DNA of 64,000 bases from Candidatus Pantoea edessiphila. GTDB lineage: Bacteria > Pseudomonadota > Gammaproteobacteria > Enterobacterales > Enterobacteriaceae. Positions 33,855 through 44,005 of the stretch are shown here, piece after piece; within the stretch, counting starts at the first letter, position 1; each line of letters opens with the position of its first letter. The notes beneath the pieces were generated by a model, which was not told where the DNA came from, did no database searches, and was given only the letters and a program-made list of their open reading frames with translations. Made by a program: the position numbers and the translations under genes. Where the stretch lies: NCBI RefSeq assembly GCF_002933345.1, contig NZ_PDKR01000001.1, positions 62,001 to 126,000 on the forward strand, written 5' to 3'.

Positions 33855-33939
33855 GGAGGAGTGGCCGAGTGGTTTAAGGCAACGGTCTTGAAAACCGTCG
33901 ATGGGAAACTATCCGTGAGTTCGAATCTCTCCTCCTCCG
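33855..33939 (+). tRNA. serT: tRNA-Ser(UGA)
   Basis: A class II tRNA of 85 bases: acceptor GGAGGAG pairing CTCCTCC plus discriminator G, anticodon stem ACGGT/ACCGT around CTTGAAA giving anticodon TGA, a long variable arm (GATGGGAAACTATCC), and TTCGAAT T loop. The T stem GTGAG/CTCTC contains one U-U mismatch. The 3' CCA is not encoded (TTG follows), so it must be added by the CCA enzyme. The place beside tusE is that of serT in E. coli. Confidence 0.95.
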
Positions 33940-34117
33940 TTGTTAATAATTTTAAAGAAGGAAAAATAAAAAACATAGTTGTGTTTTCCGTTAATTATTC
34001 ATTAATAAGTTTATTATTAGTTCTTAATTTAATTTTTTATTTCAAAGTATATTGAATGAATATAAAATTTATAATAAATTACTAAAAAACCTAAATTTGA
34101 TTTATTAGTATTATTTT

Positions 34118-34151
34118 TAGATAACTATAATGCTTAGATAACTATAATGCA
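34118..34151 (+). repeat. 17-bp tandem duplication over the pgsA start
   Basis: TAGATAACTATAATGCT (34118-34134) is repeated as TAGATAACTATAATGCA (34135-34151). The second copy contains the pgsA ATG; the first contains an ATG that stops after three codons (ATG CTT AGA TAA). No good ribosome site is visible before either. Confidence 0.85.
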
Positions 34152-34695
34152 ATTAAATATTCCTAATGCTCTTACATTATTCCGGTTTATTCTGATACCA
34201 TTTTTTGTAGTGTTATTTTATATTCCTTGCAAATATGCAACCATAATGAGTGCATTAGTTTTTTTTATTGCTTCTATAACTGATTGGTTTGATGGATTTC
34301 TTGCTCGTCGTTTAAAACAAACTACAGAATTTGGTAGTTTTTTAGATCCAATAGTTGATAAAGTTATGGTAGTAATGGGATTGATTTTGGTATCAGAATA
34401 TTTTCATGTTTATTGGGTTAGTTTACCAACCATGATAATAATTTCTAGAGAAATTATTATTTCTGCTATCCGTCAATGGATTCCGCAAATTAACAAAATT
34501 GATTTTATTTTAGTATTATGGATAAGTAAAATAAAAACCACTATACAAATGTTTTCTTTAATAGCACTTATATGGCATCCTAATATTAAGATAATAAATA
34601 TTGGTATAATTACATTGTATATTGCATTAATTTTAACATTATGGTCGATGTTTTTATATATCAAAATATTTCAATATAATTTACTTAAAAGATGA
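34147..34695 (+). CDS. pgsA: CDP-diacylglycerol-glycerol-3-phosphate 3-phosphatidyltransferase
   Basis: A 182-residue CDP-alcohol phosphotransferase (E. coli PgsA 182) that makes phosphatidylglycerol phosphate in the inner membrane. The start MQLNIPNALTLFRFILIP is typical, and the catalytic motif D-G-x2-A-R-x8-G-x3-D-x3-D is complete in DWFDGFLARRLKQTTEFG followed by SFLDPIVDKV (residues about 43-70). Several hydrophobic helices follow. The gene lies before tRNA-Cys and tRNA-Leu as in E. coli, though that block is elsewhere on the E. coli map. Confidence 0.95.
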   Translation: MQLNIPNALTLFRFILIPFFVVLFYIPCKYATIMSALVFFIASITDWFDGFLARRLKQTTEFGSFLDPIVDKVMVVMGLILVSEYFHVYWVSLPTMIIISREIIISAIRQWIPQINKIDFILVLWISKIKTTIQMFSLIALIWHPNIKIINIGIITLYIALILTLWSMFLYIKIFQYNLLKR

Positions 34696-34822
34696 TAATC
34701 AATTTTTATTGTTAATATTAAAATTGAAATATTATTTAATAATAATTCTATTGACTAGTTTTATTAAAATAGTATCATATTATGAATAAAGTAATTTGAA
34801 GAAAATATAAAAAATGTTAACT

Positions 34823-34896
34823 GGCGCGTTAGCAGAATGGTTATGCACCGGACTGCAAATCCGTTTATCCCGGTTCGATTCCGGGACGCGCCTCCA
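34823..34896 (+). tRNA. cysT: tRNA-Cys(GCA)
   Basis: Acceptor GGCGCGT pairs with ACGCGCC, discriminator T, encoded CCA. The anticodon loop CTGCAAA gives GCA. The anticodon stem CCGGA/TCCGT has a C-U mismatch at its base. T stem CCCGG/CCGGG with loop TTCGATT. E. coli has glyW between pgsA and cysT; it is missing here. Confidence 0.96.
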
Positions 34897-34973
34897 TAAT
34901 TTATACAAATAAGTGAATTATTATATTTTAATTATTTTTATATTATTAATGCATTAAAATATGATATATCATT

Positions 34974-35060
34974 GCCCAGGTGGTGAAATTGGTATACACA
35001 AGGGACTTAAAATCCCTCGGCTTAATCGCTATGCGGGTTCAAGTCCCGCTCTGGGCACCA
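34974..35060 (+). tRNA. leuZ: tRNA-Leu(UAA)
   Basis: An 87-base class II tRNA: acceptor GCCCAGG (start) paired with CTGGGC (end), discriminator A and encoded CCA, D arm GTGGTGAAATTGGTATACAC, anticodon loop CTTAAAA giving TAA, variable arm CTCGGCTTAATCGCTATG and T arm CGGGTTCAAGTCCCG. It reads UUA and UUG, the dominant Leu codons in this AT-rich genome. Confidence 0.96.
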
Positions 35061-35314
35061 TAATATTAGATTATTTATGAATAATAACTAAATTTAAATT
35101 AGTAATTTTTAATTGTTTTTATTTTAATTTTGGTAAATAGTTATTTTAATTATTTAATTTATAAGATATATTAAATAACCATATATAAGATTATAAATTA
35201 TATTTAGTGTTTTTATTATATTAAAATAGTATTGTATTGGTGTAAAATATATTTCAATAAATACTATTTGAATAAACAAAGATGTCATTTAAATGTCCTA
35301 ATAGGATCAATATT

Positions 35315-36259
35315 ATGCCATTTCTGTATAATCTCATTTCTAATAAAGAATTAAAAAATCGCTTGTCATCTCAAAAAGACTCTCGTATCACTGTTTCTTT
35401 TTATAAGTATTTTAATATAAGTAATCCAAAAATTTTTCGTGATCAATTGTATTATAACCTTAATAAATTAAAAGTATTTGGTCGTATTTATGTTGCTCAT
35501 GAAGGTATAAACGCTCAAATTAGTGTGCCTAATTCTTTTTATGAAGAAACTAAATTTTTCATATATAATTTGGATTTTTGTTTAAATAATTTACATATGA
35601 ATATTGCATTAGACAATGAAATTAAATCATTTTGGGTTCTTCGCATTAAAGTACGTAATCGTATTATTGCAGATGGACTTAAAGAAGATATTTTAAATAT
35701 TAGCAAAGTAGGAACTTATATAAAAGCTGAAACAGTTAATGAGATGTTGGACGATTCCAATATTATATTTGTTGATATGAGAAATCATTATGAATATGAA
35801 ATTGGACGTTTTAAAAATGCTATAAAAATCCATTCTAACACCTTTCGTGATCAATTACCCAAAGTAATTGATATATTAAAAGACTATAAAAACAAAAAAA
35901 TTGTTCTTTATTGCACTGGAGGTATTAGATGTGAAAAAGCCAGCGCATGGATGATTTATAATGGATTTAAAAACGTCTACCAAATTAAAGGAGGAATTAT
36001 TGAATATATTCATCAAGCACGAAGACAAAATCTACCCATTAGATTTCAAGGTAAAATTTTTGTTTTTGATCAACGTATGTGTGAAAAAGTTTCTGAAGAA
36101 GTTTTATCTTTTTGTTATCAATGTGGAAAATCTTGTGATACTCATGTAAATTGTGCAAATGATAAATGTCATTTGCTATTTATACAATGTATAAATTGTA
36201 ATAATAAATTTAATAAATGTTGTAGTTTATTTTGTCAAAGCAAAATATTAGGTAATTAG
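35315..36259 (+). CDS. trhO: tRNA uridine(34) hydroxylase TrhO (YceA), rhodanese family
   Basis: A 314-residue protein matching E. coli TrhO/YceA (350), which adds oxygen to U34 of several tRNAs on the way to 5-methoxy/carboxymethoxyuridine. It has the N-terminal acylphosphatase-like domain with FGRIYVAHEGINAQISVP, then the rhodanese domain with VDMRNHYEYEIG and the active-site loop YCTGGIRCEKASAW, then a Cys-rich tail (CYQCGKSCDTH, NCANDKCH, CINC). The last about 35 basic residues of the E. coli protein are missing. The frame opens at 35282, but the ATG at 35315 aligns with E. coli and follows AGGATCAATATT. Confidence 0.92.
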   Translation: MPFLYNLISNKELKNRLSSQKDSRITVSFYKYFNISNPKIFRDQLYYNLNKLKVFGRIYVAHEGINAQISVPNSFYEETKFFIYNLDFCLNNLHMNIALDNEIKSFWVLRIKVRNRIIADGLKEDILNISKVGTYIKAETVNEMLDDSNIIFVDMRNHYEYEIGRFKNAIKIHSNTFRDQLPKVIDILKDYKNKKIVLYCTGGIRCEKASAWMIYNGFKNVYQIKGGIIEYIHQARRQNLPIRFQGKIFVFDQRMCEKVSEEVLSFCYQCGKSCDTHVNCANDKCHLLFIQCINCNNKFNKCCSLFCQSKILGN

Positions 36260-36377
36260 TTTATTAGATATAACAATTAGGTATTCTATTATAACTTAAT
36301 ATAATATTTGTGATTAACATCTATATTAATAAACATTATCTTAATATTTATTAATGGCTTTTTTAAAAAAATAATAA

Positions 36378-37424
36378 TTAATCTTTGATACTCCAATTTA
36401 ATGTTTTTCCTGCAAGAAAAGGTACTAAATCATAAGGAAATAAATTAATGGTTTTTTTTATTTCACACCTCTTACGTATCAGGGTAATTTTTTCTTTATT
36501 CAGAGATAAATCATAAAAACGAGCACCGTTTTCAGAACAAAAAGACTCAAAATATTTGATAGCATTTAATTCTTCAAATACGGTAGCATAAGCTAATAAT
36601 GCAGTTGGAGCGTTAAATATACCAGCATGTCCACATTTGTTTTCCTTTGTACAACGAAAATGAGGGGCACTATCTGTACCAAGGAAAAAATTTGGATTAC
36701 CTTTTGATACTGCTTCACGTAATGCTTGCTGATGTAATTTGCTTTTTATAATTGGAAAACAATAAAAATGAGGATTAATATAATTTGTTAATAAATCGTT
36801 ACGATTTAACATCAAATGATGAGGTGTGATGGTAGCAGCAATTTTATTATCACTCGAATTAACGTATTCTACTGCTTCTTTAGTAGAAATATGCTCCATC
36901 ACTATTTTTAGTTCTGGAAATCTTTTACGTAATGGCTGCATTATTTTTTCTATAAAATAAGCTTCACGATCAAAAATATCAACATTTATATCTGTTATTT
37001 CACAATGAATTAATAAAGGCATTCCTATTTTTTGAAGACGTTCTAATACCTTATTAACTGATGTAATATTTTTAATGCCATAAGAAGAATTTGTAGTTGA
37101 AGATTGAGGATATAATTTAACTGCAGCAAATACACCTGTATTAAAACCTAATTCTATTTCATTGGGATTTGATGATTCTGTTAAGTAACACGTCATTAAA
37201 GGTATAAATTTATGATTTTTGGGTAATAAGGATAAAATTTTATTTCGATAATTTATTGCTGATTTTATATTAGTTATCGGTGGTAATAAATTTGGCATTA
37301 TCATAGCTCTGCCAAATATTGAACTAGTATAAGGTAAGACTAACTTAAGTAAATAATCATTACGAACATGTAAATGCCAATCATCTGGACGTCTTATAGT
37401 TATTTTATTTAATCCAATAATCAC
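36378..37424 (-). CDS. pyrC: Dihydroorotase
   Basis: A 348-residue class II dihydroorotase (E. coli 348), which closes carbamoyl-aspartate to dihydroorotate. The zinc ligands are in RRPDDWHLHVR (residues 12-22), the carbamylated Lys in AAVKLYPQSSTTNSSYG (about 102), further His in LLIHCEITD and MEHISTKEA, and the catalytic Asp in FLGTDSAPHFR (about 250). The start is a GTG at 37424 after AGGATAAAAAGTAA; no ATG is in frame nearby. With pyrD it supports de novo UMP synthesis. Confidence 0.95.
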   Translation of the reverse strand: MIIGLNKITIRRPDDWHLHVRNDYLLKLVLPYTSSIFGRAMIMPNLLPPITNIKSAINYRNKILSLLPKNHKFIPLMTCYLTESSNPNEIELGFNTGVFAAVKLYPQSSTTNSSYGIKNITSVNKVLERLQKIGMPLLIHCEITDINVDIFDREAYFIEKIMQPLRKRFPELKIVMEHISTKEAVEYVNSSDNKIAATITPHHLMLNRNDLLTNYINPHFYCFPIIKSKLHQQALREAVSKGNPNFFLGTDSAPHFRCTKENKCGHAGIFNAPTALLAYATVFEELNAIKYFESFCSENGARFYDLSLNKEKITLIRKRCEIKKTINLFPYDLVPFLAGKTLNWSIKD

Positions 37425-37716
37425 TTACTTTTTATCCTATATTCAAATTAATGAAATTTCAATTTCATTAAGGTTTAGTATTTTATAAATAATTAAGAAA
37501 TTAAATATTTGTTTTAGTAATTAAATTTGTTTAATATTTTATATTACTTTTAATACATTCTTTAATTATTATCTATGATATGGTATTGCTAAATTTAATA
37601 AGTATAAAACTTTTTATAATTCAACTAACATACTTATATTTTAATATGTTTAAAATGTAAAACATATAAAGCATATTTATTTTAGAATATCGTAATTTGA
37701 GGATTTATTTTTAATT

Positions 37717-39255
37717 ATGAATTTATTAAAATCTTTAACAACAGTTAGTGGTGTAACCATATTATCTAGAATATTAGGCTTTACTAGAGATGTTATTATT
37801 GCACAGTACTTTGGTGCTGGAATGTTTACAGATGCTTTCTTTACGGCTTATAAATTGCCTAATCTATTAAGGCGCGTATTTGCTGAAGGTGCTTTTTCTC
37901 AAGCTTTTATTCCAGTTTTTATAGAATATAAAAGTAAAAAAGATAATGAATCAGTTCGTTTATTTATATCTTATATATCTGGTATATTAACATTAATTTT
38001 AATGTTATTTTTAATTATTGGTATAATTTTTGCACCTAAGTTGATTGCAATTACAGCACCTGGCTTTATTAAAGATGATAATATTTTTTATGCAACTGTT
38101 CATTTATCTCAAGTTATGTTTCCTTATATATTGCTAATTTCATTAGCATCTTTAGTAGGTGTTATATTAAATACTTTTAATTATTTTTTAGTACCAGCAT
38201 TTACACCTGTTCTATTCAATATAAGTATAATAATATTTGCTTTATTATCTAAATTTTATTTTTCCTGTAAGATAATATTATTAGGATGGGGTGTATTAAT
38301 TGGTGGTTTACTACAATTGTGTTTTCAATTACCTTCTTTAAGAAAGATTAAATTATTGGTGATACCTAATGTTGTATTTAATAATGCTTATGTTTTGTTA
38401 GTAATTAGTAGAATGGGACCTGCTATTATTAGTATGTCTGTTAGTCAAATTTCTTCATTGATTAATAATGTTTTTTCTTCATTCTTACCCTATGGATCTA
38501 TATCTTGGTTATATTTTTCTAATAGAATAATAGAATTTCCTGCAGGAGTACTAGGTGTAGCATTGAGTACAATTATTTTGCCTTATTTATCAAAAAGTTT
38601 AACTAAAGGAGATTATAAAGAATATTCACGTTCAATTAATTGGGGTTTAAGAATTTGTTTCTTGTTATCATTGCCTAGTACTGTAGGATTGATTATATTA
38701 TCAAAACCTATAATAACTGTATTATTTCAATATGGAAAGTTTAAATCTCACGATACACTTATGACACAACAAGCATTAATTTGCTATTCACTTGGCTTAG
38801 TAAGCCTAATCGCAATAAAAGTGTTAGTACTTGGTTTTTATTCTAACAATGATATGAAAACTCCTGTTAAAATTTCGATATTCAGTTTAATTATAACACA
38901 ATTGATAAATTTGCTATTTTTTAGTTTATTAAAATATCTTTGCTTATCTTTATCTATTAGTATAGCAGCAATTTTAAACGCATTTTTACTTTATTATAAT
39001 TTACGTAAAAAACATATCTTTAAATTACAAGAAGGATGGAATAAGTTTTTAATTCATATTGGTATAGCAACTTCAGTGATGGGAGTAGTTTTATTAATTA
39101 TGTTGCAATTTATTACTAAATGGGGAGAAGGATTAATAATAATACGTATATTCAAACTATCATTAATTTGTTCTATTGGTGTAATTGTTTATTTTTATGT
39201 GTTAAAAATTTTTGGTTTTCAATTAGAAAATTTTTCATATCAATCTAAATCATAG
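37717..39255 (+). CDS. murJ: Lipid II flippase MurJ (MviN)
   Basis: A 512-residue, highly hydrophobic MOP-superfamily protein (E. coli MurJ 511) that flips lipid II to the periplasm for wall synthesis. The N-terminus has LTTVSGVTILSRILGFTRDVIIAQ and FTDAFFTAYKLPNLLRRVFAEGAFSQAFIPVF, with the essential Arg residues of the cavity, and about 14 transmembrane segments follow. The flagellar genes that follow mviN in E. coli are all absent. Convergent with rne across a shared hairpin. Its presence with dacC shows that peptidoglycan is made. Confidence 0.95.
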   Translation: MNLLKSLTTVSGVTILSRILGFTRDVIIAQYFGAGMFTDAFFTAYKLPNLLRRVFAEGAFSQAFIPVFIEYKSKKDNESVRLFISYISGILTLILMLFLIIGIIFAPKLIAITAPGFIKDDNIFYATVHLSQVMFPYILLISLASLVGVILNTFNYFLVPAFTPVLFNISIIIFALLSKFYFSCKIILLGWGVLIGGLLQLCFQLPSLRKIKLLVIPNVVFNNAYVLLVISRMGPAIISMSVSQISSLINNVFSSFLPYGSISWLYFSNRIIEFPAGVLGVALSTIILPYLSKSLTKGDYKEYSRSINWGLRICFLLSLPSTVGLIILSKPIITVLFQYGKFKSHDTLMTQQALICYSLGLVSLIAIKVLVLGFYSNNDMKTPVKISIFSLIITQLINLLFFSLLKYLCLSLSISIAAILNAFLLYYNLRKKHIFKLQEGWNKFLIHIGIATSVMGVVLLIMLQFITKWGEGLIIIRIFKLSLICSIGVIVYFYVLKIFGFQLENFSYQSKS

Positions 39256-39293
39256 ATTTGATATTAATCAATTAATATATTTTAAATAAAATA

Positions 39294-39329
39294 TTTAAAA
39301 CACAAACTAATATTAGTTTGTGTTTTAAA
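39294..39329. terminator. Bidirectional terminator between murJ and rne
   Basis: A perfect 36-base palindrome with arms TTTAAAACACAAACTAAT and its complement, between the convergent murJ and rne stops (39255 and 39339). A/T at both ends gives U-rich 3' ends in both directions. Confidence 0.8.
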
Positions 39330-39338
39330 ATATTAATT

Positions 39339-42041
39339 TTATGGTTTAGTGACAGGTACTGCTACTTTATGAGTTGCACTATGACCTCCTGCTGGACCTT
39401 TTCTATTAAAATGAAAAGGAGGTCTCACCCAATTACTAAATCTTATAGGATCTGGAATCCACACAGGCGTTGGAACTTTAGTCATTGGTGCTGAAGAACA
39501 ATATTTCCAATATTTTTTATTTTTTGCAATATTGCTATACGGAAGGTTAAAAGCAGAAGATGATTTCTTTTTGTTTTTATTATAATTTCCATCTATTAAT
39601 CTTTTGATATCTATATTATTATGATATGTTTTTTTTATGATTTTATCTTTCTTTTTTGATAATGTTGTCGGAATTAAAGAACATTTCATGTTGATACATG
39701 AATCAATTTTCGTATCATTTGTAAATTTCATTCTTTTAATAAGAAAACTCTTCCTATTATCAAATGAATTATCTTTAATTTTATCTAAAAGAATTATAGA
39801 AGATTTATTTTCTGGCTTTTTATTTAACAGGTATTTTTTTATTTGTTTTTTTTCTACTTTACTTTTAGGAAAATATGTAATTAAAAATTTATTTGATGTT
39901 ATTTTTATGTCTTTAGGATCTATTTTAAAATAAAATAAATAATAATGTTTCATAATATTTATATTATTAGCAATAATATCATTATTTTTTTTTATAATCT
40001 GCAAGCATGCTAATTCATTACAGCTATCAATAGTTATCTCTCGATTAAAATTTCTTTGTTTTAATTGAGTATTATCACTAATTATTTTATTTGATAAAAG
40101 ATTACTTTCTTTTAAATAAAGATTGTTATAGCAATTATGTAGCTTAATTTTTTTAAATATTTTTAAAATATTATTAACGTGTTTATAGTTATTTTGTTTT
40201 TTCTGAAAATTAATTTTTTGTTCATACTTATCTTTCTTTAAGATAGATTCATCATTGTTAAAAGTAATAAAAGATGATTCTTCGTTAATAAATAATTTTT
40301 TTAGATTGCAAAATAATCGGGTAAAAAAATTATTATTTATATTTAGTTCTGTTTTAGTAATTAATGATTTAATTTTGTGTTTATTTATATTTTTACATTT
40401 ATCTAAAATAATTTCATTAGACGATATTGAGCTATCTGGTACTGTAAATGTTTTTATTTCAGTTTTTTCCATATGATCATTTTTAACTTGACTATCTTTA
40501 TCTGACATAAATATTGCTGTCTCATATAATTTTGGTAAATGATAACTAAGTATCTTAGTTTCTTCACCTTTTCTAACTCTTAACACAGAGTAATGTGGTG
40601 TTTTTAATCGAACACTAGGAATAATAGCTGCACGAACTCCATTCTGACGCCTCTCAATAGCATTAACTTCTTCTCTTTTTTCATTTAATAAATATGATGC
40701 CACTTGTACTGGAACTATAGCATGCACTTCTTTTGTATTGTACTTAACAGCTTCTTCTTCAATTAATCGTAAAATGGAAAGTGAAAGTGATTCATTATCC
40801 CGTATAATACCATTACCATTACAACGTGGACAAATATGATGACTTAATTCACCTAATGATGTACTGATTCTTTGACGAGACATCTCTAATAAACCAAAAC
40901 AAGAAATATGATTAATTTGAATACGTGCTCTATCTTGAGAAACTTCTTCACGCAAACGATCTTCAACTATCTGTTGGTTATCTGTTGATTCCATATCAAT
41001 AAAATCAATAACAATTAAACCCCCTAAATCACGTAAACGAAGTTGTCGAGCAATTTCTGCAGCTGCTTCAAGATTAGTACTAAGGGCAGTTGTTTCTATA
41101 CCATTACCTCTAGTAGAACGTGCAGAGTTTATATCAATTGCAGTCAATGCTTCAGTACTATCTATAATAATAGAACCTCCTGATGGTAAGCATACTTCCC
41201 TTTGAAAAGCTGATTCTATCTGTGATTCAATTTGATAATGACTAAATAAAGGAATTTCACTGCGATATGATTTGATTTTATTAATGAAATCTGGTCTACC
41301 GATTTCAGAAATATGTTTGCGTGCTAATTCTAGAATTTTTGGATTATCAATTAAAATTTCACCTATATCCTGACGTAAATAATCACGAAAAGCACGTATG
41401 ATAACACTGCTCTCTTGATAAAGTAAAAAAGGAGCTGTATGATTACTTGATAAATTTTTAATTATTTCCCAATGTCTAATAAGAACACCTAAATCCCATT
41501 GCAAAGATTTAACTGATTTACCTAAACCAGCTGTACGAATAATTATACCCATACCATCTGGAACTTCTAATAATGGTAATATTTCTTTTAAATCAGTACG
41601 ATTTTCACCTTCAATTTTACGAGAAATTCCAACAGTATGTGGATTATTAGGCATTAAAATTAAATAAGACCCAGCCAAAGAAATAAAAGTTGTTAAAGCA
41701 GCACCTTTATTACCTCTTTCTTCTTTTGTAACTTGAACAATCAGTTCTTGGCCTTCGTAAATAAGATTTTGAATATTATTCAGATTATTTAGATATGAAT
41801 GTTCTGAAAAATATTCTTTAGAAACTTCCTTTAATGGAAGGAAACCTTGACGTTTAGTGCCATAATCTACAAACGCAGCTTCAAGACTAGGTTCTATCCG
41901 AGTGACTTTACCTTTGTAAATATTAGATTTTTTTTGTTTATGTCGAGTATTTTCAATACTCAAATCATAAAGACGCTGCCCGTCAACTAAAGCGATACGC
42001 AACTCTTCCTCTTGAGTTGCATTAATTAACATTCTTTTCAT
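39339..42041 (-). CDS. rne: Ribonuclease E, with reduced C-terminal scaffold
   Basis: A 900-residue RNase E (E. coli 1061), the main endonuclease of mRNA decay and rRNA/tRNA processing. The catalytic half (about 1-510) is very well kept: S1 domain, DNase I-like site with [15 protein letters not shown] and [11 protein letters not shown] (catalytic Asp residues), and the Zn-link CPRCNG. The C-terminal half is largely low-complexity Asn/Lys/Ile-rich, but two microdomains survive: the membrane-targeting amphipathic helix [19 protein letters not shown] (about 568-588) and the last 45 or so residues, [11 protein letters not shown] through [16 protein letters not shown], which match the PNPase-binding end of the E. 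coli protein. The Arg-rich RNA and helicase/enolase-binding parts are not recognisable. Confidence 0.95.
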   Translation of the reverse strand: MKRMLINATQEEELRIALVDGQRLYDLSIENTRHKQKKSNIYKGKVTRIEPSLEAAFVDYGTKRQGFLPLKEVSKEYFSEHSYLNNLNNIQNLIYEGQELIVQVTKEERGNKGAALTTFISLAGSYLILMPNNPHTVGISRKIEGENRTDLKEILPLLEVPDGMGIIIRTAGLGKSVKSLQWDLGVLIRHWEIIKNLSSNHTAPFLLYQESSVIIRAFRDYLRQDIGEILIDNPKILELARKHISEIGRPDFINKIKSYRSEIPLFSHYQIESQIESAFQREVCLPSGGSIIIDSTEALTAIDINSARSTRGNGIETTALSTNLEAAAEIARQLRLRDLGGLIVIDFIDMESTDNQQIVEDRLREEVSQDRARIQINHISCFGLLEMSRQRISTSLGELSHHICPRCNGNGIIRDNESLSLSILRLIEEEAVKYNTKEVHAIVPVQVASYLLNEKREEVNAIERRQNGVRAAIIPSVRLKTPHYSVLRVRKGEETKILSYHLPKLYETAIFMSDKDSQVKNDHMEKTEIKTFTVPDSSISSNEIILDKCKNINKHKIKSLITKTELNINNNFFTRLFCNLKKLFINEESSFITFNNDESILKKDKYEQKINFQKKQNNYKHVNNILKIFKKIKLHNCYNNLYLKESNLLSNKIISDNTQLKQRNFNREITIDSCNELACLQIIKKNNDIIANNINIMKHYYLFYFKIDPKDIKITSNKFLITYFPKSKVEKKQIKKYLLNKKPENKSSIILLDKIKDNSFDNRKSFLIKRMKFTNDTKIDSCINMKCSLIPTTLSKKKDKIIKKTYHNNIDIKRLIDGNYNKNKKKSSSAFNLPYSNIAKNKKYWKYCSSAPMTKVPTPVWIPDPIRFSNWVRPPFHFNRKGPAGGHSATHKVAVPVTKP

Positions 42042-42532
42042 CGTGAATTGCTCATTATTTTAATTAATTATATCTGTTAATATATTTACATTTATTATTT
42101 ATTAAATAATAACTTTCAATTTTTTTAAATAAAGCATGACTTTAAATTAAAACTTAAGATAAGTTAATATTATTAATATAATAATTGTAATTGTTTGTTT
42201 TAAATAATATCTTAAATATCATTAAATAATGATTATTTAATGAAGTACTCTAATTATTTTAATTTGAATTAAATTTATTTAATTATAAGATTTTTTCTTA
42301 ATCTTATATAGTGTTGTATTTTTAATTAAACAATATGAAAATTAAATAATTTTTAAATTATTTCATTAATACGATTAATTTAATATTATTTTGTGATACA
42401 ATTCATATTTTTATTTAAATTAATTTTATTAAAATAAGCTAAAAATTATTAATCAAAAATTAAAGTAATTTGTTTTATATTAACAAAAGAATAACTTTAT
42501 TAATGGTTTAATTATTATTAAAAAATAATGTA
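42042..42532. other. Divergent intergenic region between rne and rluC
   Basis: In E. coli the long rne 5' UTR, which folds into hairpins for autoregulation, lies here. This stretch is A/T-rich and I see no hairpin comparable to the E. coli hp2 element. Confidence 0.45.
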
Positions 42533-43480
42533 ATGAAAAAAAAATATTTTGATTTACAAAAAATTTTTATAAGTGATAAAAATTCAAATCAAAGAGTTGA
42601 CAATTTTTTATATTCAAAACTAAAAAAACCTCCAAAAAATTTTATATACAAAATATTAAGAAAAGGTGAAGTTAAAATAAATAATAAACGCGTTAAACCT
42701 TTGTATAAATTACAAATAAATGATGAAGTGCTCATTCCAACTATTTATTTATCCGAAAAAAAAGAAAAAATTTTACCATTAAATCTGAATAATATATCTT
42801 TATTAGATAAAGCTATCTTATATGAAGATGATTATTTAATCATTATAAATAAACCCTCTGGTATAGCTGTTCATGGTGGTAGTGGATTAAGTTTTGGTAT
42901 TATTGAATTAATAAGAGCATTACGTCCTGATTTTTCATTTTTTGAATTAGTACACAGAATTGATCGTGATACTTCTGGGCTTTTATTAATTGCTAAAAAA
43001 CGTTCTATACTAAGATCATTACATGAACAATTACGTAATAAAAGCATTAAAAAAAATTATTTAACAGTAGTTAACGGTATTTGGCCAATAAGTCTGCAGA
43101 CCATAAAAGTTCCTTTAATAAAAAGGATTCCTAAATATGGAAAATCTATGGTATACGTTGATATTAACGGAAAACCTTCTGAAACTCATTTTCAAGTAAA
43201 AGAATATTTCAAATTTGCTACTCTGATAAAAGCTAGCCCGATTACAGGATATACACACCAAATTCGCGTTCATGCATTACATGCTGGTCACCCTATTTTA
43301 TTTGATAAAAGATATGGTAATCATTTGTTTGATAAAAATTTTTTTATGACAGGATTAAATAGATTATTTCTTCATGCTTTTTCTCTTTCATTCATTCACC
43401 CTAAAACTGGAAAAAATATAAATATAGAAGCTCCTATAGATGAAACATTAAAACGTTGTTTAGATATACTAAGATGTTAA
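42533..43480 (+). CDS. rluC: 23S rRNA pseudouridine(955/2504/2580) synthase
   Basis: A 315-residue RluA-family pseudouridine synthase (E. coli RluC 319). The N-terminal S4-like domain has NQRVDNFLYSKL and IYKILRKGEVKINNKRVKP (about residues 20-60); the catalytic Asp is in LVHRIDRDTSGLLLIAKK (about 144-161), and HQIRVHALHAGHPILFDKRYG is the C-terminal family motif. Divergent from rne as in E. coli. No clear ribosome site precedes the ATG. Confidence 0.94.
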   Translation: MKKKYFDLQKIFISDKNSNQRVDNFLYSKLKKPPKNFIYKILRKGEVKINNKRVKPLYKLQINDEVLIPTIYLSEKKEKILPLNLNNISLLDKAILYEDDYLIIINKPSGIAVHGGSGLSFGIIELIRALRPDFSFFELVHRIDRDTSGLLLIAKKRSILRSLHEQLRNKSIKKNYLTVVNGIWPISLQTIKVPLIKRIPKYGKSMVYVDINGKPSETHFQVKEYFKFATLIKASPITGYTHQIRVHALHAGHPILFDKRYGNHLFDKNFFMTGLNRLFLHAFSLSFIHPKTGKNINIEAPIDETLKRCLDILRC

Positions 43481-43834
43481 AATATGTTTTATTATGGAAC
43501 TAAAACTATTAAAAATAAATAGAAAAGAAATTAAGAAACAAACCTATTAACAAATATAAATATATTTGTTAGTATAGGGCAAAATTTATAATCCGATGCA
43601 GCTGTTAATTATAACATGTTTTTATTTAACTAAGTAATTTATTTGTAATTAAATAAATTTTATATTTTAAATTATAAAAACATTTTGAAGCACTTAAAAT
43701 ATTACATAAAACAAATAAATAATATTATTTGTTTTACATTAAATATTGTATTAGTATCTTTTCAAGATATCTAGTAAAGTAGAATGTGATATATATATTA
43801 ATATGTAAAAGATAACAAAGTAGGGGTTTTTACT
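43481..43834. other. Intergenic region; yceF and yceD absent
   Basis: E. coli has yceF and yceD between rluC and rpmF. Neither is recognised in these 354 bases, so rpmF must have its own promoter here. Confidence 0.5.
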
Positions 43835-44005
43835 ATGGCCGTTCAAAAAAATAAACCAACTCGTTCCAAAAGAGGTATGCGTCGTTCGCATGATTTTCTC
43901 AAAACTAAAACTTTATCAATAGATAAAACTTCTGGTGAAATTCATTTACGTCATCATGTTACGTCAGATGGTTATTATCGTGGTTTTAAGCTTAGTCTAA
44001 GATAA
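43835..44005 (+). CDS. rpmF: 50S ribosomal protein L32
   Basis: A 56-residue protein starting [20 protein letters not shown] and continuing with [19 protein letters not shown], almost identical to E. coli L32 (57 residues). TAGGGGTTTTTACT precedes the ATG. In E. coli it is co-transcribed with plsX and the fab genes; here plsX is gone and 654 bases separate it from fabH. Confidence 0.96.
   Translation: MAVQKNKPTRSKRGMRRSHDFLKTKTLSIDKTSGEIHLRHHVTSDGYYRGFKLSLR

Noticed and set aside
33861-34055. Open frame of 64 codons starting inside tRNA-Ser
   Set aside because: It runs through the tRNA and into A/T-rich spacer, has no ribosome site and resembles no family.
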